Shown here piece after piece: positions 38,569 through 46,840 of a stretch of DNA of 64,000 bases (its first letter is position 1; each line of letters begins with the position of its first letter). The notes beneath the pieces are model-generated. The model was not told where the DNA came from. It did not search any database and worked only from the letters and a program-made list of their open reading frames with translations. Position numbers and translations under genes: made by a program. Location: NCBI GenBank assembly GCA_002448235.1, contig DIXF01000008.1, positions 1-64,000 on the forward strand, given 5' to 3'. This DNA is from Syntrophaceae bacterium UBA6087 (GTDB taxonomy: Bacteria > Desulfobacterota > Desulfomonilia > UBA1062).

Positions 38569-39696
38569 ATGATAAAAATCATTGCCAACTGGTATAACCG
38601 CTACTTCTCCGATAGCCAGGTGATTATCCTTAATGCCCTTTTGCTCCTGGGATTCATCTTCATCTATCTTTTCGGGGACATGCTCGTGTCCGTTTTCGTT
38701 GCCGTTCTCATCGCCTATCTCCTCGATGGTTTCGTACCCGTACTCCAGCGCCTCCGCATCCCGCGGAATGTCGCGGTCGTCATCATATTCCTCCTGTTCA
38801 TCGCCGTTTTCCTCACCCTGATGATCGTTCTGCTCCCGATTATGTACCGCCAGACGGTCGAGTTCTTTCAGGAGTTGCCCGGTATGCTTGCAAAAGGGCA
38901 GGAAGAGCTCACGCATCTGCCGGAGAGGTATCCCCAGTATGTTTCCCAGGAGCATGTCACCCGTTTCTTCGCTTACATCGAAACCCATATCCAGGACCTG
39001 GGGCAGTACGTGTTATCCCTGTCAGTTTCTTCAGTCCGGGGAATCATCGAGTTGCTCATCTACCTTATCCTCGTCCCGTTCCTCGTGTTCTTTTTTCTCA
39101 AAGATAAGGACCTGATACTTCAGTGGTTTGCCTCGCTCCTTCCGGAGGAGCGGAATCTTGCCGCACGGGTGTGGGATGAGATGAACGTGCAGATCGCCAA
39201 TTACCTGAGGGGAAAAGGCTGGGAGATCATCATCGTATGGGTGGTGAGCTATGGGGTTTTTTCCTTCATGGGACTGCGGTTTACCATGTTGCTCTCGCTG
39301 TTCACCGGCCTGTCAGTGCTTCTTCCCTATGTCGGGGCAACGCTGATGACCTTCCCCATCGCTTTGGTGGCTTTTTTTCAGTGGGGTCTGGACGTGCACT
39401 TCGTCTATATCCTCATTGCTTACGGGATTCTCCAGGCCCTGGACGGAAACGTGCTGGCGCCGCTGCTTCTGGCGGAGGTGGTCAATATCCACCCGATTGC
39501 CGTCATTATCGCAATCCTTCTGTTCGGCGGTTTGTGGGGTTTCTGGGGCCTTCTTTTTGCCATACCGCTTGCCACGCTCGTCCACGCAGTCTACAAGGCC
39601 TGGAGGAGCAGCCTGGCAAACGCCGTTCCCCACGGCGCAGCGGATAAGTACCAGACGCTTGCCGAAAGCTGCTCGGACGATAAGAGAAACGGCTGA
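38569..39696 (+). CDS. AI-2E/PerM family membrane transporter
   Basis: 375-residue integral membrane protein. It opens with two hydrophobic helices, has a soluble helical segment in the middle and about five further helices, with the family block VPFLVFFFLKDKD and the PYVGATLMTFP and LDGNVLAPLL motifs. The family includes AI-2 exporters and Na+/H+ antiporter-like proteins, so the substrate is open. ATG 38569 is chosen because similarity starts there; an earlier frame to 38497 is unsupported. A small hairpin (CCAGGA/TCCTGG at 38537-38555) precedes it. Confidence 0.85.
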   Translation: MIKIIANWYNRYFSDSQVIILNALLLLGFIFIYLFGDMLVSVFVAVLIAYLLDGFVPVLQRLRIPRNVAVVIIFLLFIAVFLTLMIVLLPIMYRQTVEFFQELPGMLAKGQEELTHLPERYPQYVSQEHVTRFFAYIETHIQDLGQYVLSLSVSSVRGIIELLIYLILVPFLVFFFLKDKDLILQWFASLLPEERNLAARVWDEMNVQIANYLRGKGWEIIIVWVVSYGVFSFMGLRFTMLLSLFTGLSVLLPYVGATLMTFPIALVAFFQWGLDVHFVYILIAYGILQALDGNVLAPLLLAEVVNIHPIAVIIAILLFGGLWGFWGLLFAIPLATLVHAVYKAWRSSLANAVPHGAADKYQTLAESCSDDKRNG

Positions 39697-39715
39697 AGGC
39701 TGGATACTCTTCTTT

Positions 39716-40312
39716 TTATAGACTGCTCACATACCGATAGATCATCTCGGTAAGCTCGTCGATGAGGCGCTCGGTACTCATGGGGGAATCGAGAAATTTC
39801 ACGGAATGGGCAATGCTCTCCACCGCGCTGTGCATGACCTTCGACACTTCCATGAGCGTCTCGGGGTCTTTTCTTGTGCAATAGGGCTTGATGAGCTCGC
39901 TGATGATGAGGAGCTGCTCCTGTTCGACCTTGTCGAAGAGCTTTTTCACGTCTGCGTCCGAGAATTTCAGGACCAGGGCTTCCCTGTGGAAGGAAGCGTG
40001 GCGGTCGAACACCGAAAAGGCCTTTCGTATATGCTGCCCGATGTTATCCTTCACGGAAATCGTGTCATCGGTTTCCAGTGAATAGATATCGGTGATAAAG
40101 GCATGCAGGTGGCCGTCAAGAATCTTCAGAAAGAGGGTTCGTTTATTCTCGAAATAGCTGTAGAACGTGCCTATGGAAACGCCGGCCTCCCTGGCGATCT
40201 CGTTCGAGCTGGTCCCGTTCAACCCTTTTCTCGCAAAAAGATCCCTGGCGGCCTCCGTTATCCGCACCATTCTTTCCCTGCTCCGTTTCTGTCTGGGAAT
40301 ACGAACACGCAT
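39716..40312 (-). CDS. TetR-family transcriptional regulator
   Basis: 198-residue TetR-type repressor. The N-terminal HTH (about 18-62) reads SNEIAREAGVSIGTFYSYFENK. The helical C-terminal ligand pocket is variable. It is divergent from the SDR-SCP2-TPP operon, with two operator-like repeats between them, so it probably represses that operon (and itself) until a lipid or acyl-CoA-like ligand binds. The TGAGT-N4-ACTCA operator resembles those of FadR-type TetR proteins, which is an analogy only. Confidence 0.9.
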   Translation of the reverse strand: MRVRIPRQKRSRERMVRITEAARDLFARKGLNGTSSNEIAREAGVSIGTFYSYFENKRTLFLKILDGHLHAFITDIYSLETDDTISVKDNIGQHIRKAFSVFDRHASFHREALVLKFSDADVKKLFDKVEQEQLLIISELIKPYCTRKDPETLMEVSKVMHSAVESIAHSVKFLDSPMSTERLIDELTEMIYRYVSSL

Positions 40313-40427
40313 TACAGCTCCCTCCGGATTGTATGCTCCTTCTGCCGACCACTTTCGCAGCAGCCGTAAGCTTATCAGAAGTATCCTCGGAAAGAGTAGT
40401 ACCCGGAAGAATATGTGTCAATCGTAA

Positions 40428-40447
40428 ATATGAGTCATTACTCATAT
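40428..40447. promoter_or_regulatory. TetR operator candidate, upstream copy
   Basis: Perfect inverted repeat ATATGAGT-CATT-ACTCATAT. It lies between the divergent tetR and SDR genes. Its right half recurs at 40465-40478 (GTCATTAYTCATAT), 31 bp away, i.e. on the same helix face. Confidence 0.7.
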
Positions 40448-40452
40448 ATTGC

Positions 40453-40481
40453 TTGACATCATTTGTCATTATTCATATATT
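40453..40481 (+). promoter_or_regulatory. sigma70 promoter of the SDR operon, overlapped by second operator
   Basis: Consensus TTGACA (40453-40458), a 17 bp spacer and TATATT (40476-40481). The second operator copy (40465-40478) covers the spacer and -10, and a TGACA/TGTCA inverted repeat (40454-40468) covers the -35. Occupancy by TetR would block RNA polymerase. Predicted start near 40488, about 43 nt before the SDR gene. Confidence 0.75.
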
Positions 40482-40530
40482 TTCTCCTATTAATGTAAAC
40501 TCATGTTGGAATGATTGTGGAGGTGTCGGA

Positions 40531-41511
40531 GTGAAAACACTTGTTACCGGTGCAACAGGCTTTATCGGGGAGTTTCTTGTAAGGGAGCTTATAAGACGGG
40601 GGCACCATGTGAGGGCGCTGGTTCGTCCCGGGAGGGACACAGGGAAGCTGGAAAAGCTCGGGGTGGAGATACGCAGCGGCGATCTGTTGAACAGAGAGTC
40701 TCTCTCGGGGATTTGCGACGGGATCGATACGGTTTTCCACCTTGCCGGACGAGTTACCGACTGGGGCACGAGGGAGCAGTTTTACCGCGCCATTTACGAT
40801 GCCACCATGAACCTGATCGATGAGGCGGCAGGCAATGCGAGAAGATTCTTATACATGAGTTCCGTGGCGGCAATAGGATTCGGCAGGCATATGAAAGGCA
40901 TACGGGAAACCGATACTGCATACAAGTCCGGTATCCCCTACAACGACGCCAAGCTCGATACGGAGTCGCTTGTCTTGAGCCATCACGAGGCGCGCAACAT
41001 TGCATGCACCGTTATTCGCCCTACCAATGTGATAGGGCCGGGAAGCGTGTGGGTCAGAGATATCATCGAGAAGATGAAGAGGATGCCCATGCCGCTCGTC
41101 GACGGAGGCAGGCACAGCTCCAGCCTCATTTCCGTGGATAATCTGGTGGACGGAACGATCCTTGCCGCTTCTTCCGATACTGCCAGAGGAAAGACGTATC
41201 ACTTCAGGGACGACTGGGAGGTCACCTGGAAAGAGTACATAAATGATCTCGGAGGGCTCATAGGGAAAAAGCCTTTCGGGAGCTTGCCCTACTACCCGGC
41301 AAGGATGCTGGCGACCATACTGGATTTTGTCTGCACTCCGATGTCTCTGCGGCCGCCTGTTTCGCGCATGTCGATCGAGACCACCGGAAGAAATAACGAT
41401 ATCGACAATACCCTGGCAAAGACCGAGCTGGGATGGAAGACAAAGGTTACCTATCCGGAGGCAATGCGGAGCATAGGTGCCTGGGTGAGAGATACCTACG
41501 GTCAGGGCTGA
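40531..41511 (+). CDS. NAD(P)-dependent epimerase/3beta-HSD-like dehydrogenase (extended SDR)
   Basis: 326-residue extended short-chain dehydrogenase. The nucleotide loop TGATGFIG is at the N-terminus and the catalytic pair lies in YNDAK. The C-terminal part resembles the 3beta-hydroxysteroid dehydrogenase/isomerase group more than sugar epimerases. GTG start at 40531 with GGAGGTG; the open frame upstream crosses the promoter and is excluded. First gene of a TetR-controlled operon with lipid-type enzymes. Substrate unknown, probably a hydroxy-lipid or acyl compound. Confidence 0.85.
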   Translation: MKTLVTGATGFIGEFLVRELIRRGHHVRALVRPGRDTGKLEKLGVEIRSGDLLNRESLSGICDGIDTVFHLAGRVTDWGTREQFYRAIYDATMNLIDEAAGNARRFLYMSSVAAIGFGRHMKGIRETDTAYKSGIPYNDAKLDTESLVLSHHEARNIACTVIRPTNVIGPGSVWVRDIIEKMKRMPMPLVDGGRHSSSLISVDNLVDGTILAASSDTARGKTYHFRDDWEVTWKEYINDLGGLIGKKPFGSLPYYPARMLATILDFVCTPMSLRPPVSRMSIETTGRNNDIDNTLAKTELGWKTKVTYPEAMRSIGAWVRDTYGQG

Positions 41512-41601
41512 CAGCGGGATCCTATGAAGTTCATCTCGTAAAGGCCCTTTTAAGACCCGGCCATGCCGGTCGGTAATACACACTTTCACAAGGGGGTATT
41601 T

Positions 41602-41958
41602 ATGAGACTATCGCTGCTTCTTTTCATTTTATCCGTAAAGCTCCAGGCGGCTGCAAGAAGAAACAAGGCTTTTCAGAACTACATCGGGCAGATTACGCTC
41701 AAAATTCTCATCAAGACCGCAGACTGCAGATGGGGAAGGCTTTTCGTTTTCGACAAGGGAAAGGTCTCTTCCATAAACGGCGCCGATCACACGTGCGATG
41801 CAGCGCTTGTCTGGTCGGATTCGGGCACCGCCTTCAGTGTCATGGTCAAGGGCAGCGATGAAGCCACATTTCAGGCAGCCGCGGACGGGAAGCTCAAGGT
41901 GGAGGGCATGGCATACTATATCCAGTGGTTCAACGACGGGGTCAAGCTCACCATGTAG
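41602..41958 (+). CDS. SCP2-like lipid-binding protein
   Basis: 118-residue protein resembling the SCP2 sterol-transfer fold (a strand-turn set followed by LKVEGMAYYIQWF). SCP2 domains bind fatty acyl or sterol ligands in a hydrophobic tunnel and often travel with lipid oxidoreductases. The N-terminus is hydrophobic (MRLSLLLFILSV) and might be a signal or anchor. Ribosome site AGGGGG at good distance. Family call moderate because of the short length. Confidence 0.65.
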   Translation: MRLSLLLFILSVKLQAAARRNKAFQNYIGQITLKILIKTADCRWGRLFVFDKGKVSSINGADHTCDAALVWSDSGTAFSVMVKGSDEATFQAAADGKLKVEGMAYYIQWFNDGVKLTM

Positions 41959-42030
41959 ACGGCACTGTTTCGCACCATCCTTTACGAAAATAACCACGAG
42001 CCGAATAAAAATCGATTTAGGGGGATGCTT

Positions 42031-43704
42031 ATGACGACAACTATTCTGGGCGGCCATCTGGTTGGGAAATACCTGAAGGAAGTTGAAAAGGTCGATACCG
42101 TTTTCTGTATATCCGGCGGTCATATAGAGGCAATCCTGGACAGCTTCACCGAGTATCATATCCGCACCATCGATGTCCGCCACGAGCAGGCCGCCGCTAT
42201 GATGGCCCATGCCTGGTCGATCTACACCGGCCGGCCGGGCGTCTGCCTGGTGACCGCAGGCCCCGGGTTCACCAATGCAATAACCGGCATCGCTAACGCC
42301 TATCTGGACAATGCGCCGCTGGTGGTCCTGTCCGGCAAGCACCCGTTACGTGACGACCTCAAGGGAGCGCTGCAGGAGATGAACCAGATGGACGTGGTAA
42401 AGCCTATCACCAAATGGGCCGCGACCTGTTATGAGACGAAGCGGATTCCGGAGTATCTCGCAATGGCCTTCCGGCAGGCGGTGGAAGGCAGGCCCGGGCC
42501 GGTCTTCCTCGAACTGCCGCCCGATATCCTGAACATCAGGGTGCCTTCGGACAAAGTTCCCATGGCGACCCGCATGACGAGGAAATATACGGTACACCCG
42601 GATGACGCGGACCTGAAAGGGGCCGCCGAGATCATAAACGCCGCAAAAAAGCCTTTGTTCATAGGCGGCAGCGGCGTGGGCTTAAGCTGCTGCTGTGAGG
42701 CCTTGAGCCAGTTCATCGACAGGTCGGGCATCCCCTTCATCCTTCTGAACTACGGGAGGGGAGAACTTCCCGACAACCACCCGCTCTCGCTGTGGGATAT
42801 CGGCAACGTAGGCATCCAGTTGGGCATAACGCAGGCGGATGTGATCGTTGCGGCAGGTTTCCGATTCAACTGGCTCCTCCAGTCCGGGGCGATCATCCCT
42901 CCCGGGACAAAGGTCGTCCGCATCGACATCGACCCGCACGAGGTCGACCGGAACAGGGTTGCCGACGCAGGCCTGGTGGGGGACGTCTCTTCGGTTTTAC
43001 GCCGGCTGCTTCCTCTTATCCGGCGGGGCGACCACGATGTTTGGGTCAAGACCCTCAGGGCTGCGAGCAACGCCTTTCTGGGGACCGAGCTTAAACTGAG
43101 GGAGTCGCCCTCCAGCCCCATACATCCTATCCGGCTGGCGGCGCAGATCAGGAAATTTGTCGGCGATGACGCCGTTTATGTCATCGACGGCGGAGATACC
43201 CAGTATTTCGGCCTCACCGGCTTCATGTCCAGGGAAAAGGCCGGTGTCATGGCAACGGCTGCAGGTCTGCTCGGGTGCCTGGGCACCGGCATCCCCTTTG
43301 CCATGGCGGCCAAGCTGGCCAGGCCGGATAAAAAGGTCGTCCTGTTCAACGGCGACGGTTCCTTCGGCTTCAACGCCATGGAGTTCGACACCATGGTCCG
43401 GCATAACATCCCGGTGGTGTGCGTGGTGAACAACGATCAGGCCTGGGGCATGATCAAGCACAGCCAGGAGCTCTCCATCGGGCCTTCGCGGCTGCAGTGC
43501 TGCGAGCTCGGTGTCCGGCCGTACGAGAAGATGGTGGAGGGTCTGGGAGGGTACGGAGAGCTTGTCACAAAGGACGAAGAGATCATCCCGGCTTTGAAGC
43601 GTGCCTTCGAGTCCGGAAAGCCCGCCTGCCTCAATGTCCTGACGGATCCCACGGTGACGAGCCCGGCAACGCCACTTTTCTATCAGTCTCTGAAGATGGA
43701 TTGA
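42031..43704 (+). CDS. Thiamine-diphosphate enzyme (acetolactate synthase/2-hydroxyacyl-CoA lyase type)
   Basis: 557-residue ThDP enzyme of the ALS/oxalyl-CoA decarboxylase/2-hydroxyacyl-CoA lyase superfamily. The catalytic Glu lies in VRHEQAAAMM, and the ThDP/Mg motif is NGDGSFGFNAMEFD ending VVNN. No separate small subunit (ilvN) follows, and no other branched-chain genes are adjacent, so acetolactate synthesis is unlikely. Together with SDR, SCP2 and dehydrogenase it could cleave or form a 2-hydroxyacyl-CoA or 2-oxo acid. ATG 42031 is chosen; GGGGG precedes it. Confidence 0.85.
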   Translation: MTTTILGGHLVGKYLKEVEKVDTVFCISGGHIEAILDSFTEYHIRTIDVRHEQAAAMMAHAWSIYTGRPGVCLVTAGPGFTNAITGIANAYLDNAPLVVLSGKHPLRDDLKGALQEMNQMDVVKPITKWAATCYETKRIPEYLAMAFRQAVEGRPGPVFLELPPDILNIRVPSDKVPMATRMTRKYTVHPDDADLKGAAEIINAAKKPLFIGGSGVGLSCCCEALSQFIDRSGIPFILLNYGRGELPDNHPLSLWDIGNVGIQLGITQADVIVAAGFRFNWLLQSGAIIPPGTKVVRIDIDPHEVDRNRVADAGLVGDVSSVLRRLLPLIRRGDHDVWVKTLRAASNAFLGTELKLRESPSSPIHPIRLAAQIRKFVGDDAVYVIDGGDTQYFGLTGFMSREKAGVMATAAGLLGCLGTGIPFAMAAKLARPDKKVVLFNGDGSFGFNAMEFDTMVRHNIPVVCVVNNDQAWGMIKHSQELSIGPSRLQCCELGVRPYEKMVEGLGGYGELVTKDEEIIPALKRAFESGKPACLNVLTDPTVTSPATPLFYQSLKMD

Positions 43705-43708
43705 CCGT

Positions 43709-44920
43709 ATGAAGGCGCTCGTGTTCAACATAACCGTGCCCAACTATCTTGCACTGCAGCTCATTGGCAGGATAGACAGGAAGTTCTTTTACGAGGGACC
43801 GTTTTCCACGGTGAAGCTCGCCGAAGCCCCGGAGCCGATGCTGCCCAATCAGGACTGGGTGAAAATCAGGGTAAAGCTGTGCGGCTTCTGCGGGAGCGAT
43901 CTGAATCTCCTCACGGTAAAGGACTCGCCCATGGCCTCGCCCTTTACCTCGTTCCCCTGTATCTTCGGCCATGAAATATTCGGTGAGGTGATCCAGACCG
44001 GGACCCGTGTGGAAACCTGTGCCGCGGGCGACCGTGTGACCGTCAATCCCGGCTTGACCTGCTCTGCCAGGGGGATATCGCCGGAGTGCCCGGCCTGCGC
44101 CGCCGGCCGTCCGGGCAGTTGTGAAAAATACGCCGAGGGAGGATTCGGCCCCGGCATGTTCACCGGGATCTGCCATGACATCGGCGGCGGGTTCGCGGAA
44201 TACCTGGTGGTGCACAAAAGCCAGGTCTACCGGGTGCCGGACGGGGTGAGCCCCGAATCCGCGGTCCTCACCGAGCCTCTGGCCGTCGGGCTTCAGGCGG
44301 TGCTGGACAACAGACCGGGAGAAAAAGACAGGGTTCTCGTCATCGGCGGAGGCGTGATCGGGGCCATGATCGTCAAAGCCATACGGGGCCTGGGCATCGG
44401 CTGTTCCGTCACCGTGGCCGAGCCCTCGGTCTTCAGCGGCGAGTACGTCAAACGATCGGGCGCCGATCATGTGGTCCGGGGCGGCATCATCGACGCTGCT
44501 GAAAAGATCGCGGGCGCTCGCGCCTACAAGCCCATGATCGGGGAGCGCATCGTCCAGGGGGGGTTCGACCGGGTATTCGATACCGTCGGCCACTCACCTA
44601 CCCTCCAGGCAGCCTTGATCGTCACCGCGGCAGGCGGCACGATAAGCCTCGTGGGGATCGGCAACAAGGTGACCTTCGATCCCACGCCTTTGTGGCTCAA
44701 GCTCCAGACCATCAAAGGCTGTTACGGATACGGCTATAACGATACGGAGAACGGCCGCAGGCACGCCTTCGAGATCGCGCTCGACCTCATGGAGAGGAAA
44801 AAGGTCCATGTGGAGGATATGCTCACCCATACGTTCACCATCGAGCAGTACAAGGAGCTTATCCGGGTCAACATGAACAAGGGCGTGAACAGGGCCATAA
44901 AAACCGCGATACGGTTTTAG
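43709..44920 (+). CDS. Zinc-dependent medium-chain alcohol dehydrogenase
   Basis: 403-residue MDR dehydrogenase. Catalytic Zn ligands are in CGFCGSD and FGHEIFGE; the structural Zn Cys are displaced but present in ECPACAAGRPGSC. The NAD-binding loop is VIGGGVIGAM. It oxidises an alcohol or reduces an aldehyde produced in the pathway. The start is 4 bp after the ThDP enzyme stop, so the two are tightly coupled and probably act in sequence (C-C cleavage gives an aldehyde). Confidence 0.88.
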   Translation: MKALVFNITVPNYLALQLIGRIDRKFFYEGPFSTVKLAEAPEPMLPNQDWVKIRVKLCGFCGSDLNLLTVKDSPMASPFTSFPCIFGHEIFGEVIQTGTRVETCAAGDRVTVNPGLTCSARGISPECPACAAGRPGSCEKYAEGGFGPGMFTGICHDIGGGFAEYLVVHKSQVYRVPDGVSPESAVLTEPLAVGLQAVLDNRPGEKDRVLVIGGGVIGAMIVKAIRGLGIGCSVTVAEPSVFSGEYVKRSGADHVVRGGIIDAAEKIAGARAYKPMIGERIVQGGFDRVFDTVGHSPTLQAALIVTAAGGTISLVGIGNKVTFDPTPLWLKLQTIKGCYGYGYNDTENGRRHAFEIALDLMERKKVHVEDMLTHTFTIEQYKELIRVNMNKGVNRAIKTAIRF

Positions 44921-45005
44921 CCTCGTCCTGTGGAGTCCTGTTCCCGAGGGGGAATGAACGGTCTCATGAGAAGACAGATGTATCCTGTTCGAAAAAGGGG
45001 TGGGT

Positions 45006-45620
45006 ATGATTTTATTTGAAGAATTGATGCAGGCAGCAGACTTTCGATCCGCAGCGGACGGACTCGGCGGCGAATTCAGGAAAAGATTCGCGCTGCCCCC
45101 GCTCCATCAGCTCGGTCTTGTTGTCCCGGACGTCGAGCAGGCATCGCGCGAGCTCGAAGCCGGGGGGATCGGGCCCTTTCTCATCGTGGGAGGGAGTGTC
45201 GATTCCTGGCAGGAACGGGGGGAAGGCAGGAGCTTCACCGGCAAGATGGGGATCGCATACCACCAGGGTCTCGAAGTCGAGCTGCTGGAGCCGGGCGTGG
45301 GGTCGGACTTCTACCGGCAGCACATCGACAGCGGCGGACGGGCAGTTGTCCAGCACCTGGGATTCCTCGTGCAGGATGTGGATGTCTGGGCCGCAATCGT
45401 GTCGCAGGCCGGCCATCCGGTCTGGGTGAAAGGCGACATGAGCGCATGGCCTGCCAGAACCCGGTTCACCTACATGGACACGGTGGAGGAAACCGGTTTC
45501 GTCATGGAGTTCATTTCCTGGAGCCTGCTCGGAATACGGTTCAGCCCTGTGGCAGGGCTGTTCCATCTCGGCGGACGTATCCAGAAAGGCATCGGAGTAC
45601 GGTCGTTTTACTTCAGATAA
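45006..45620 (+). CDS. VOC (glyoxalase/dioxygenase fold) family protein
   Basis: 204-residue protein with a VOC fold: PPLHQLGLVVPDVEQASRELE opens the first module and VQHLGFLVQDVD the second. His residues in these motifs and a downstream Glu could bind a metal. Possible isomerase, lyase or dioxygenase on a small acyl compound. It ends the TetR-controlled operon, 85 bp after the dehydrogenase. Start at 45006 is favoured over the GTG at 45000. Confidence 0.78.
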   Translation: MILFEELMQAADFRSAADGLGGEFRKRFALPPLHQLGLVVPDVEQASRELEAGGIGPFLIVGGSVDSWQERGEGRSFTGKMGIAYHQGLEVELLEPGVGSDFYRQHIDSGGRAVVQHLGFLVQDVDVWAAIVSQAGHPVWVKGDMSAWPARTRFTYMDTVEETGFVMEFISWSLLGIRFSPVAGLFHLGGRIQKGIGVRSFYFR

Positions 45621-45685
45621 AGGCCGCCGACCCGTTCACTTTCTCGCCTGTGTGCAGACCGGCCGACTCTGTAGAAAGTTCGTTG

Positions 45686-45704
45686 TGAGTATATTGAATA
45701 CTCA
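45686..45704. repeat. Inverted repeat before the 58-aa gene
   Basis: TGAGTAT-ATTGA-ATACTCA, 7-bp arms with 5-nt spacer, 50 bp before the small gene at 45755. It shares TGAGT/ACTCA with the TetR operators but the arms are spaced differently, so it may be a separate operator. Confidence 0.45.
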
Positions 45705-45754
45705 GCGCCGGAGCTCTACAAAAGCTGCAGACACAGAAACAGGGAGGATAGTGC

Positions 45755-45931
45755 ATGGCGAAATACGGGAAAAAGGCCCAGGAAAAGGTCAAAGAGACCA
45801 TGGAAGAATACAAGGAAGGAAAGCTCAAGAGCGGCGGGAGCGATAAAAAGGTAAAGAGCAGGAAACAGGCGGTGGCGATAGGCTTGTCAAAGGCCCGCAA
45901 AGAAGGAGCGAAGGTACCGCCGCCTAAGTAA
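45755..45931 (+). CDS. DUF6496-like small basic protein (58 aa)
   Basis: 58-residue, lysine-rich protein opening MAKYGKKAQEKVKE, with the family block KLKSGG and the conserved SRKQAVAIGLSKARK, ending in PPPK. This matches the small DUF6496-type proteins linked to stress or desiccation by context only. Its ATG has GGGAGG at good spacing. It may be nucleic-acid binding, as suggested by charge. Easily missed because of its length. Confidence 0.8.
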   Translation: MAKYGKKAQEKVKETMEEYKEGKLKSGGSDKKVKSRKQAVAIGLSKARKEGAKVPPPK

Positions 45932-46040
45932 CGACAAAAAAAGAGTTTATTATCGAAAAAAGCTTCTGCGCGGAGGGATTGTCGTCTGCCCGACCGATAA
46001 TCCGCTCCCATCCACCGCGTTTGATGGGAGAGAACGATCC

Positions 46041-46063
46041 TCTTTCCCGTCGCGGGAAAGAGA
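46041..46063. terminator. 10-bp perfect hairpin between convergent genes
   Basis: CTCTTTCCCG (46041-46050) and CGGGAAAGAG (46054-46063) with a 3-nt loop. It lies between the small gene and the convergent MarC-family gene. No T tract follows on either strand, so it is a hairpin of likely but unproven terminator role. Confidence 0.5.
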
Positions 46064-46087
46064 GTAATACCCCGTTTCAGGTGTTGC

Positions 46088-46690
46088 TCATGCCAGAAAG
46101 TGCCTCACTCCGGTAAAGATGATCTGAGCCGCCAGGGCGGACAGGACAAGGCCGGTCAGCTTGCTCAAGATCCTCAATCCGGTGCAGCCGATGAGCCTTT
46201 CGATGGGGGTGGCAAGAAACAGGAGTGTTCCCACCGAAAGCACGGCTGCGAACAGGGCCGAGCACCCGACGATCTTTCCCCAGACATCCGTGACCTCCGC
46301 CCCCATGACGAGAAGAGCACCGGTGGTGGCGGGTCCTATGGTAATGGGGATGGCAAGAGGAACGACCGTAACGCTGCCCGGGCCATCCTGCTTTAAGGGG
46401 ACTTCATTGCCCCTCACGAGGTCCACTGCCGAAAGGAAGAGCAGTGCGCCCGCCCCGATACGGAATGAGTCCAGCGTGATCCCGAAAACGGAAAAGATGG
46501 CATTGCCAAGGAAATACAGGACAAAACCGATGAGAATAACGTCAAAGGTGAGCCATGCAGCCACCTTGCGGCGCTCGGTGGCGGAAATATCCCGGGTGAG
46601 CGAGAGAAAAACCGAGAGGACAAAGAAGGGCGTCAGCAGGAAAAAAAGCTTGATATAGATGCTGATGAAGAGGTGCATTGATTCATACAT
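46088..46690 (-). CDS. MarC/UPF0056 family membrane protein
   Basis: 200-residue inner-membrane protein with about six hydrophobic segments and the family signature PLAIPITIGPATTGALLV and NPF-like turn (TPFFVLSVFLSLT). MarC proteins have no established transport role; early link to antibiotic resistance was not confirmed. Monocistronic on the minus strand. Confidence 0.85.
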   Translation of the reverse strand: MYESMHLFISIYIKLFFLLTPFFVLSVFLSLTRDISATERRKVAAWLTFDVILIGFVLYFLGNAIFSVFGITLDSFRIGAGALLFLSAVDLVRGNEVPLKQDGPGSVTVVPLAIPITIGPATTGALLVMGAEVTDVWGKIVGCSALFAAVLSVGTLLFLATPIERLIGCTGLRILSKLTGLVLSALAAQIIFTGVRHFLA

Positions 46691-46840
46691 AAGAAGGTCC
46701 TGTCCTCGGCTATGTTCCCTTGATCATACAGAAGTATGTAAAGAAGTTATCTTGAGAATCAAGATGCCCCGGCTATTGTGTATCGCAGGTAGGCCGGTAC
46801 CCTGCGAACGGCTCCGTATCTCCACCGGAGGAACAAGCTG

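Noticed and set aside
42031..43704. Acetolactate synthase large subunit (ilvB) call
   Set aside because: No small subunit or other branched-chain genes are adjacent and the neighbours are lipid-type enzymes, so only the wider ThDP superfamily is claimed.
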